Assembly: GCA_964213345.1 (NCBI GenBank)
Contig: CAXOVX010000057.1
Span: 1 to 13,398, forward strand
Length of the DNA stretch: 13,398 bases
Origin: CAXOVX01 sp964213345
GTDB lineage: Bacteria; Pseudomonadota; Alphaproteobacteria; Rickettsiales; Midichloriaceae
Direction: 5' to 3'
A program made the translations under genes and the position numbers. The notes beneath the pieces were generated by a model. The model had not been told where the DNA came from. It saw only the letters and a list, made by a program, of their open reading frames with translations, and searched no databases. Shown here one piece after another: positions 8,712 through 13,398 of the stretch. Position 1 is the first letter of the stretch. Each line of letters opens with the position of its first letter.

Positions 8712-8717
8712 TATAAT
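8712..8717 (+). promoter_or_regulatory. Possible -10 box (TATAAT) upstream of unit 1 leader
   Basis: There is a perfect TATAAT 40 bp before the ATG of the small frame at 8758 and about 320 bp before the main gene. The -35 position is poor: TTAATT at 8690-8695 with a 16-bp spacer is the best candidate. AT-rich DNA makes chance matches likely. Unit 2 lacks the corresponding stretch. Confidence 0.3.
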
Positions 8718-8757
8718 TTTTTAGCATGCTGAAAATCTTAAGAAAAAACTTGCAGTC

Positions 8758-8949
8758 ATGAAAAAAAACCTACGATACGTAACTTGCTATTGCATATTAA
8801 ATCTTTTTCTTCTATTTAATATAGCACAACGACAAGCTGGCATCCAAGAACAACTTAAATGTCAGCGAGCTGGAGTCTACGCAAATGCAAACAGTGTGCC
8901 ACCGACTGACGTCTGTGCGGCACCCCTTGCTGCAGACTTGCGCTGGTAG
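8758..8949 (+). CDS. Doubtful small signal-peptide-like protein in the unit 1 leader
   Basis: A 63-codon frame begins with MKKNLRY and a hydrophobic core (CILNLFLLFNIA), resembling a short exported protein, followed by a Cys-, Ala- and Pro-containing tail ending in LRW. I do not recognise a family. It ends 84 bp before the first large paralogue. No Shine-Dalgarno sequence is evident. The homologous stretch in unit 2 (about 10335-10518) has ATA in place of the ATG and stop codons inside, so coding is not conserved between the copies. It could be a real gene lost in unit 2, or simply an open stretch of a noncoding structured leader. I favour the second reading slightly because stem pairs in this area are kept. 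Confidence 0.3.
   Translation: MKKNLRYVTCYCILNLFLLFNIAQRQAGIQEQLKCQRAGVYANANSVPPTDVCAAPLAADLRW
8896..8923 (+). ncRNA. Conserved leader stem-loop 1, unit 1
   Basis: GTGCC (8896-8900) can pair with GGCAC (8919-8923) around an 18-nt loop. In unit 2 the same position has GCGCC and GGCGC with the same loop length, so a T-A pair has become a C-G pair. One covarying pair supports, but does not prove, an RNA structure. Confidence 0.35.
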
Positions 8950-8975
8950 TGAGTGTTACATAATCGCTCTTCGTG

Positions 8976-8992
8976 GCCGTTTAACCAACGAC
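8976..8992 (+). ncRNA. Leader stem-loop 2 before the start codon, unit 1
   Basis: The 17-nt sequence from GCCGTT to AACGAC folds into a stem with CGTT/AACG pairs and a 5-nt loop, with one C-A mismatch below and a G-C closing pair. The unit 2 counterpart at 10540-10556 forms six pairs. One position is C-G here and T-A there. The hairpin ends 41 nt before the ATG and might influence translation or transcript stability. Confidence 0.4.
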
Positions 8993-9033
8993 TACAAGAT
9001 GGTAAATAACAACCTATTATCTATATTATCAAA

Positions 9034-10080
9034 ATGTCAGAAAATAATCAAACAGTAAATACTACTAATATATTAAATAATAAAACATCAGATACTGCTG
9101 GTATAATAAGTTCTTCATTGAGCTGGGCATGGGCACGAGTTCCAAATTTTAAGGAAGTCCTCACGTCTTCAGTGCCACAGGCGATAGTTACCGTATTAGC
9201 AGAGGGATGGCTTAATAAATTTGGCTATAATCCTGTTGCAAAAGCCTTTATAAGAGACTTTCTCAAAGTTCCATCCAATGTTGCTTCTGTATTGTTTGAA
9301 AATGAACTAGGCGGTACTGGAGTTAAATATGACATAGGAAATGTGTACGGTGGCTTAACAAAAGCTTTCTGTAAAGCTTCCATCATCTCAATAGGGCAGT
9401 GTTCTGCTCATGGAGTGGATAACAAAGAGTATCTTGCAGCATGGGGTAGAGGAGCAAATTACGTATGTGAGCCTATTGTAAGGTTTTTCGCTCTTACATC
9501 GCAAGATAAACAAAAGTTAAATGATACAACGACCGAGTATTTTACCTTCATGGCGGGGAATATGAATTTAAAATTAGCTGGTCGAGCATTGCTTGAAGGA
9601 GCTGTTAAAACTACTATTTCAGATCAAGTTGGAGAAACCCTTAACAAGTATAATATTCCGCAAAAGATTAAGGGATCTTATGTGAGTGCAGAATCATGGT
9701 TCCTCAGCTTTGTTGTAGGTCAAGGTATGCAATTAGCGCTTGAGACTACTATGTTGTCAAAACTTAGTACGATAAATCATGGATCTAAGGGAGGAATCGC
9801 GTTTAAAGTTGCTGCAGCTGGGGCCTTAATTCTTATCGATATAGTTGCAAAAATAGGAACTGAAGTAATTACTACATACCTTCTAGCTCCATTTGTAAGA
9901 ATTGGGCAAGATGGCGTTGGTGCTGCTGTAGATTGGTTGATGCCAAAAAGTCATGTAACTGAACCTAAGCTTCATCAGTATTACGGTACTGATTATCATA
10001 ATAATACTACTTTAGGTCACGACAATGGCAGCATCCTTTCGCTTCATAACGACAACGCTACTGATCATCATGATTTGTAG
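9034..10080 (+). CDS. Unknown-family protein, first tandem paralogue
   Basis: I do not recognise this 348-aa protein. The N terminus is Asn/Thr-rich (MSENNQTVNTTNILNN) with no signal peptide. Residues 30-150 contain recurring Trp/Gly-rich blocks such as WARVPNFKEVL, EGWLNKFGYNP and YLAAWGRGANY. A hydrophobic stretch around 255-288 (AAAGALILIDIVA, then YLLAPFV) could be membrane-associated. The last 42 residues hold seven His with many Asn and Asp. The ATG is chosen because the second copy aligns with it from the first residue. There is no strong Shine-Dalgarno sequence. Residues 50-116 and the block from 281 to about 333 are identical to the second paralogue, while the stretch between differs at dozens of positions. 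Its position beside IS remnants and its apparent species-specific character suggest a fast-evolving, possibly host-related protein, which is inference only. Confidence 0.85.
   Translation: MSENNQTVNTTNILNNKTSDTAGIISSSLSWAWARVPNFKEVLTSSVPQAIVTVLAEGWLNKFGYNPVAKAFIRDFLKVPSNVASVLFENELGGTGVKYDIGNVYGGLTKAFCKASIISIGQCSAHGVDNKEYLAAWGRGANYVCEPIVRFFALTSQDKQKLNDTTTEYFTFMAGNMNLKLAGRALLEGAVKTTISDQVGETLNKYNIPQKIKGSYVSAESWFLSFVVGQGMQLALETTMLSKLSTINHGSKGGIAFKVAAAGALILIDIVAKIGTEVITTYLLAPFVRIGQDGVGAAVDWLMPKSHVTEPKLHQYYGTDYHNNTTLGHDNGSILSLHNDNATDHHDL
9214..9381 (+). repeat. Near-identical tract shared by the paralogues, 5' block (copy in gene 1)
   Basis: Positions 9214-9350 (137 bp) match 10778-10914 without a mismatch. 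After one synonymous T/C difference at 9351 the match continues to 9381 (10945). Immediately on both sides synonymous and nonsynonymous differences are frequent. Such a sharp drop in silent divergence inside a gene is the usual trace of gene conversion. Confidence 0.8.
9874..10004 (+). repeat. Identical tract shared by the paralogues, 3' block (copy in gene 1)
   Basis: The 131 bp match 11435-11565 exactly. The preceding codons (act/gcc, gta/ata, att/atc, act/acc) and the following ones (aat/aac, act/aca, tta/cta) differ. The tract encodes TYLLAPFVRIGQDGVG and on into the His-rich tail. Confidence 0.8.
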
Positions 10081-10110
10081 TATGTAAGCAGGCAATTTTG
10101 CAGGGGTTGC

Positions 10111-10152
10111 GGTACTCTTATACTAAATTTATGGAGCAACTGCGAGAGTACC
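10111..10152 (+). terminator. 3' hairpin after paralogue 1
   Basis: GGTACTCT (10111-10118) pairs with AGAGTACC (10145-10152) over a 26-nt loop, starting 30 bp after the stop codon. The same arms occur after paralogue 2. No immediate U-run follows, although TTGATTTTTG comes about 10 nt later. It could be a terminator or a 3'-end stabiliser. Confidence 0.45.
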
Positions 10153-10250
10153 ATCCCCTCTTGATTTTTGATTAAAACGTAACATAACTCAATCAAATTT
10201 TGTTCTACTGCACATACTTACACATCAGTGCTAGGCAAATGACAAACACC

Positions 10251-10261
10251 AAGTGGACTTT
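10251..10261. promoter_or_regulatory. AAGTGGACTTT motif, copy 2
   Basis: This is the counterpart of 8543-8555 with shortened arms (AAGT/ACTT). It is followed 20 bp later by a small CCTGC-TAT-GCAGG hairpin (10282-10294) and TCTTTT, which could terminate transcription from unit 1. Confidence 0.3.
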
Positions 10262-10334
10262 GTGTGCTAGCTTTTTGTCTTCCTGCTATGCAGGTCTTTT
10301 GGTGTGTAAAAAACCTTAAGGGAAATTTACAATC

Positions 10335-10518
10335 ATAAAAAAAATCTATGATATACAACTTATTGTTGTATATTAAATTTTTTTCTTATACGATGCGACA
10401 CAACAACAAACAGGCATCCAAGATTAACCTGGACGCCTAGGAGTTGGGGCCGTACAAACGCCGGTAGTGCGCCACCAATTGGTATCTGCGCGGCGCAACC
10501 GCGAGCTTGCACTGGCAA
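10335..10518 (+). pseudogene. Unit 2 counterpart of the 63-codon leader frame, not open
   Basis: It aligns with 8758-8942, including the shared GGCATCCAAGA and GCGCCACC-type blocks. The start codon is ATA instead of ATG, and in-frame TAA codons interrupt it. Either the small gene died here, or neither copy codes and the stretch is an RNA leader. Confidence 0.45.
10469..10496 (+). ncRNA. Conserved leader stem-loop 1, unit 2
   Basis: GCGCC (10469-10473) pairs with GGCGC (10492-10496) over an 18-nt loop, extended by a T-A pair. It is the counterpart of 8896-8923, with one pair changed on both strands. Confidence 0.35.
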
Positions 10519-10539
10519 ACACTCATAATCACTTTTGCG

Positions 10540-10556
10540 GCTGTTTGATCAACAGC
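10540..10556 (+). ncRNA. Leader stem-loop 2 before the start codon, unit 2
   Basis: GCTGTT-TGATC-AACAGC forms a perfect 6-bp stem with a 5-nt loop. It occupies exactly the place of the unit 1 hairpin (offset 1564 bp) and ends 41 nt before the ATG. Confidence 0.45.
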
Positions 10557-10597
10557 TACAAAGTGATAAACAACAACCCATTATGTATGCTATCAAT

Positions 10598-11641
10598 ATG
10601 TCAAAAAATAGTCAAATAACAAATACTACCAATATATTAAATAATTCAACAATGGATACTGCTAGTGTAATAAGTACTTCATTAAGCTGGACGTGGGCAC
10701 GAGTTCCAAATTTCAAGGAAGTTCTAACGTCCTCAACTCCGACAGCAATAGTGACAGTATTAGCAGAGGGGTGGCTCAATAAATTTGGCTATAATCCTGT
10801 TGCAAAAGCCTTTATAAGAGACTTTCTCAAAGTTCCATCCAATGTTGCTTCTGTATTGTTTGAAAATGAACTAGGCGGTACTGGAGTTAAATATGACATA
10901 GGAAATGTGTACGGCGGCTTAACAAAAGCTTTCTGTAAAGCTTCCGTCATCTCAGTAGGGCAGTATACTGCTCATGGGGCAACTAACAAAGAGTATCTTG
11001 CGGCATGGGGTAGAGGGGCAAATTATGCATGTGAGCCTCTTGTAAGACTTTTTGCTCTTACATCGAAAGATAAACAAAAATTACATGATACGGAGACCGG
11101 GTATTTTACCTTTATGCGGGAAAATATGAACTTTAAGTTGGCTGGTCGAGCAGTAGTTGAAGGTATTGCTAAGAATGCTGTTGCAGATAATGTTGGAGAA
11201 GTTCTCAATAAATATCATGTTCCGCAGAATATTAAAGGAGCTTACGTGAAAGCGGAGGGAAAATTCATTAGCGCTATTGTAGGTCAAGGTGTTCAATTAA
11301 CACTTGAAACTACTATGCTAACGAAATTCGGTACAATCAATCATGGAGTCAGGGGGCCTGTATTGAAAGTTGTTGCAGTAGCAGCTTTGGTTGCTATTGA
11401 TATAGTTGCAAAAATAGGAGCCGAAATAATCACCACATACCTTCTAGCTCCATTTGTAAGAATTGGGCAAGATGGCGTTGGTGCTGCTGTAGATTGGTTG
11501 ATGCCAAAAAGTCATGTAACTGAACCTAAGCTTCATCAGTATTACGGTACTGATTATCATAATAACACTACACTAGGTCATGATAATGGTAGCATTCTTC
11601 CGTCTCATGACAACAACGCTACTGATCATCATGATTTGTAG
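10598..11641 (+). CDS. Unknown-family protein, second tandem paralogue
   Basis: This 347-aa paralogue of the 9034-10080 product also has no family I recognise. I choose the ATG at 10598 (MSKNSQITNTTNILNN) because it aligns with the first copy. An upstream in-frame TTG at 10535 would add 21 residues, but the first copy has a stop codon in that stretch. The layout is the same: an Asn/Thr-rich N terminus, an identical block from residue 50 to 116, a diverged middle (about 117-277, with one residue less near 251), a hydrophobic stretch around 255-287, and an identical block leading into the His/Asn/Asp-rich C terminus ending ATDHHDL. Many changes in the middle are conservative (I/V, L/V, S/T), which suggests both proteins are under constraint. 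Both frames are fully open. Its function and location are unknown. Confidence 0.85.
   Translation: MSKNSQITNTTNILNNSTMDTASVISTSLSWTWARVPNFKEVLTSSTPTAIVTVLAEGWLNKFGYNPVAKAFIRDFLKVPSNVASVLFENELGGTGVKYDIGNVYGGLTKAFCKASVISVGQYTAHGATNKEYLAAWGRGANYACEPLVRLFALTSKDKQKLHDTETGYFTFMRENMNFKLAGRAVVEGIAKNAVADNVGEVLNKYHVPQNIKGAYVKAEGKFISAIVGQGVQLTLETTMLTKFGTINHGVRGPVLKVVAVAALVAIDIVAKIGAEIITTYLLAPFVRIGQDGVGAAVDWLMPKSHVTEPKLHQYYGTDYHNNTTLGHDNGSILPSHDNNATDHHDL
10778..10945 (+). repeat. Near-identical tract shared by the paralogues, 5' block (copy in gene 2)
   Basis: This is the partner of 9214-9381, with one silent difference (GGC against GGT) in 168 bp. The surrounding codons are clearly diverged. Confidence 0.8.
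11435..11565 (+). repeat. Identical tract shared by the paralogues, 3' block (copy in gene 2)
   Basis: This is the partner of 9874-10004, with no mismatch in 131 bp. Confidence 0.8.
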
Positions 11642-11664
11642 TATGTGAGCTTTTGCGGGGTCAC

Positions 11665-11711
11665 GGTACTCTTTACGTTAAATTTATGAAGTAACTGCAA
11701 AAAGAGTACCC
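11665..11711 (+). terminator. 3' hairpin after paralogue 2
   Basis: GGTACTCTTT (11665-11674) pairs with AAAGAGTACC (11702-11711), a 10-bp stem. An inner TTAC/GTAA pairing is possible. It starts 23 bp after the stop codon and matches the hairpin after paralogue 1. A C-run rather than a U-run follows, so classical intrinsic termination is uncertain. Confidence 0.5.
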
Positions 11712-11720
11712 CCCATATCA

Positions 11721-11733
11721 AAGTGGGCTTTTG
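11721..11733. promoter_or_regulatory. AAAGTGGGCTTTT motif, copy 3
   Basis: This is the third occurrence of the short inverted motif, placed just after the 3' hairpin of unit 2. It has one change (A to G) in the right arm, which still allows a G-T pair in RNA. Confidence 0.3.
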
Positions 11734-11815
11734 CTTGACATAGCACCTTGATTTTTGGTTGAAACGTGACCAAAGTAACTCAATTAATCTTTGTCCTCCT
11801 GTACGTATTTACAGA

Positions 11816-12071
11816 GCTCAAAGTCTTCCAAGTTATCGTAGATATTCAAATGATCGAGTGGGGTATGGGAGGAGTAGGAAATTAAATTGGTAGTACGCGA
11901 GTCTAGTGGAGGGTATGAGAAAGAAATTTGCCGGGAAGTATCTCTATTAACTGATAAGAAAAATTAGAACTGCCATCGTGGGTGGGTGCAAGCAAACGCA
12001 CCATCCAATGGTGTCGTAACGCTCAAGTACACACAAAAAATAAAAAGAAACAAAAAAGATTAATTGCTCCC
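11816..12071. other. Gene-poor stretch between unit 2 and the IS630 remnant
   Basis: No convincing gene is seen. On the minus strand the frame from 11963 to the stop at 11784-11786 is open for 59 codons and contains TPLDHLNIYDNLEDFEL, but it has no ATG, GTG or TTG near its beginning. On the plus strand a hairpin is possible around 11976-12005, with GGTGC and GCACC arms and an 8-nt loop. Confidence 0.4.
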
Positions 12072-12764
12072 ATAGTTAAATAAAAATAGGTTGGTTTTTG
12101 AAGGCAGCGTCTACAGCATATGCTAAAGAAGGAAGAGTATTTTTTTCAATATTTTGCCCGACGCCTTTAAATTGGCCAAAAATTTCTCGATTGGATTTAA
12201 ATCTGGTGAATAAGGAGGTAAAAATAACAGATAACATTTTGCCTCTTCTATCATTTTCCTTGCATTTTGTGACTTATGGAAGCTAGCATTATCCGTGATG
12301 ACTGTCTGACCAGGCTTTAACGCAGATATCAGATGAATAACTTTGTATCGCAAGTGTCCTTAATAGCACATTGCCGCTAAATCTGGCTACAAAGTTCTCC
12401 TTAGAATATCTTCTACCTGATATGGAATCACATATCTTGCCCTTTTTTCGCATATCCACGCTCTTTATAAAGATATTTCTGTATTCCACTTTCGGTCAAT
12501 ATACACCAAATTATCTCGAGATGTTGATGATATTTCTCTAAAAACTCTTCTTTTGTCTCGAGAATCTACTTCTTTGTAAAGTGTTCTTTTTTTTGAAAAC
12601 AACCCACATCCTTTGAAAGACGCAACATATGCCAGTTGCAGTCATTCCGACCATCGTACCTATTTCTTCCTATGCCAAATTCAGATTTCCTATAATAATT
12701 TGCATCAACTGTTCATGATTTGCTTTAATTGGCTTATTGCCATTCTTTTTAACCTCAACTATGG
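12072..12764 (-). pseudogene. IS630-family transposase remnant with several frameshifts (copy 2)
   Basis: Read on the minus strand in changing frames, this gives a DDE transposase of the IS630/Tc1-mariner group, which inserts at TA. In order there is a helix-turn-helix-like piece (EEIGTMVGMTATG, KKK), then NLVYIDESGI with the first catalytic Asp at about 12495-12497, GYAKKG, then ALKPGQTVITDNASFHKS with the second Asp at 12291-12293, and SPDLNPIEKFLANLK with the Glu at 12186-12188. The last two are separated by 34 residues, the D34E spacing of the family. The reading needs frameshifts after the first Asp, after GYAKKG and near 12350, and a stop breaks the helix-turn-helix part. About the first 100 residues are missing at the junction with the IS982 remnant. 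The 3' end at 12072 matches the end of copy 1. Confidence 0.82.
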
Positions 12765-13398
12765 ATTAGAACAGAAAAAGAGATAGAAGGTTTGGAGGTT
12801 TTGAGGCAGTATGCAGGAAGAGAAAATAGAATATGTTTACAGCCAATGCCAAAGGGAGCGATGTCTAGTATGTTCGAGCTCGAATCGACTTTTGAGTACA
12901 GAAAAAACAGTTTCGATAACCGAACGTTGCGAAGTAAAATTTTTTCAAACAAGTGCATTAGGGCGTTTTGCATACCTTTTTTAATTCCCGTAACTAATTT
13001 CAGGCCTCTATTATGTAATGCTTCGAAAAGTTCCTTTTTTATGTACCATTTATCCCCAAACAACAAGCCAGTTAGGCGTTTTGTGATGGATGGAACTGGC
13101 ACTCTGTCGTCAACATTGCCAGACGTCGGTTGAATTCCTTGAATTTCACCTATTTCATTAATCACCAGGCAACCCGTAGAACCAGCCCTTACTTGCTTTA
13201 CCTAGAGCTTTGCACCAACCAGCAAACACTTTATTTCACGTAATTCTCTGCGGATGACAAACAGCTCTGTATATTCCAGTACATTTCGCCTGATTGTAAT
13301 ACCATTCAATCAAAAATGCCAAATAACTTAATGCTAAAAATCCTTCATATGAAGGCAAAGTAGAAGAATCTTTTTTGTAAAGTTGAAGATAACTGTGA
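12755..13398 (-). pseudogene. IS982-family transposase remnant with frameshifts
   Basis: The minus strand shows the IS982 transposase in pieces; the N-terminal part lies beyond the window. From the right: LYKKDSSTLPSYEGF (the LPSY.F hallmark), a blurred IDST-like region near 13270, then HKVFAG-like and GKASKGWFYG. The longest open piece starts at about 13165 with INEIGEIQGIQPTSGNVDDR, followed by LLFGDKWYIKKELFE, KLVTGIKKGMQNALM and KILLRN. The continuation RSVIETVFSVLKSRFELEHTRHRS is one frame off, and LPAYCLKTSKPSISF returns to the first frame, so two compensating shifts occur near 12940 and 12855. Other shifts lie upstream of 13165. An active enzyme is not expected. It abuts the truncated IS630 remnant at about 12760. 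Confidence 0.8.

Larger units (their letters stand above)
8517..10223 (+). repeat. Tandem duplication, unit 1
   Basis: The unit runs from ATCAGTG at 8517 through the first paralogue and its 3' hairpin to just before the next ATCAGTG at 10224. It contains an AAAGTGGACTTT motif, a leader of several hundred bases, the gene at 9034-10080 and a trailing hairpin. Homology to unit 2 is traceable over nearly the whole length, with a constant offset of 1564 bp from the leader into the gene. Unit 1 has about 140 bp more before the leader than unit 2. The borders are approximate. Confidence 0.8.
10224..11815 (+). repeat. Tandem duplication, unit 2
   Basis: This second unit begins at ATCAGTG (10224) and can be aligned with unit 1 through the leader, gene and 3' hairpin up to about 11815. 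The stretch between the AAAGTGGACTTT-like motif and the leader is about 140 bp shorter than in unit 1. About 30 bp including a third motif copy are extra after its 3' hairpin. The direct order of the units indicates duplication by unequal recombination. Confidence 0.8.

Noticed and set aside
10535..10597. Upstream in-frame TTG start that would lengthen the second paralogue by 21 residues
   Set aside because: The homologous stretch before the first paralogue has a stop codon, the stretch contains the leader hairpin, and both proteins align from the ATG.
8517..11815. Repeated units considered as a CRISPR array or integron cassettes
   Set aside because: The repeats are two long gene-bearing units, not short regularly spaced repeats, and no attC-like sites or cas genes are present.
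11784..11963. Minus-strand open frame with a plausible acidic protein end (DNLEDFEL)
   Set aside because: There is no usable start codon near its beginning, and the homologous stretch after paralogue 1 is interrupted. It may be a gene remnant but is not supported as a gene.
11850..12010. Hairpin-containing stretch considered as tRNA or other structured RNA gene
   Set aside because: No cloverleaf, anticodon arm or T-loop consensus could be found; only a single hairpin with GGTGC/GCACC arms is visible.
12792..13133. 113-codon plus-strand frame across the IS982 remnant
   Set aside because: The minus strand carries recognisable IS982 transposase motifs here, so the plus-strand frame is a shadow.

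Overview
The window looks like a chromosomal piece of an AT-rich, obligately host-associated alphaproteobacterium of the order Rickettsiales. The gene content (SulP transporter, ComM/YifB ATPase, long-form QueF, MlaC, ankyrin remnants) and the many decayed insertion sequences fit that order. A flagellar flgD gene points to a lineage that still carries flagellar genes, such as the Midichloriaceae. This placement is inference from gene content; no ribosomal RNA or other phylogenetic marker is present.

Left part (1-8453). After the 3' end of a dead IS630 transposase (1-185) and a small ankyrin-like scrap (203-295), six intact-looking genes lie on the minus strand. In transcription order they are mlaC (lipid transport between envelope membranes), flgD (hook assembly scaffold), queF (queuosine precursor reduction), glyS (glycyl-tRNA synthetase beta subunit), comM/yifB (AAA+ ATPase) and a sulP-type anion transporter. 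The short gaps queF-glyS (48 bp) and glyS-comM (77 bp) could allow co-transcription. glyS ends early, at about 535 aa, and lacks the C-terminal anticodon-binding domain. A degraded ankyrin-repeat gene on the plus strand (about 2121-2534) fills the gap between comM and sulP.

Middle part (8517-11815). This holds the most unusual content: a tandem duplication of a 1.6-1.7 kb unit on the plus strand. Each unit has a leader, a roughly 348-residue protein of a family I do not recognise, and a 3' hairpin. The two proteins are identical in two internal blocks, where the DNA is also almost or fully identical, and clearly diverged elsewhere. That mosaic suggests gene conversion between the copies. The leaders differ in sequence but keep two small stems in which single pairs have changed on both sides (C-G to T-A, T-A to C-G). 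This hints at a conserved structured 5' RNA. A 63-codon signal-peptide-like reading frame in the first leader is destroyed in the second.

Right part (11816-13398). A gene-poor stretch is followed by a frameshifted IS630 transposase remnant and then a frameshifted IS982 transposase remnant that runs off the window. The IS630 pieces at the two ends of the window are in opposite orientation.
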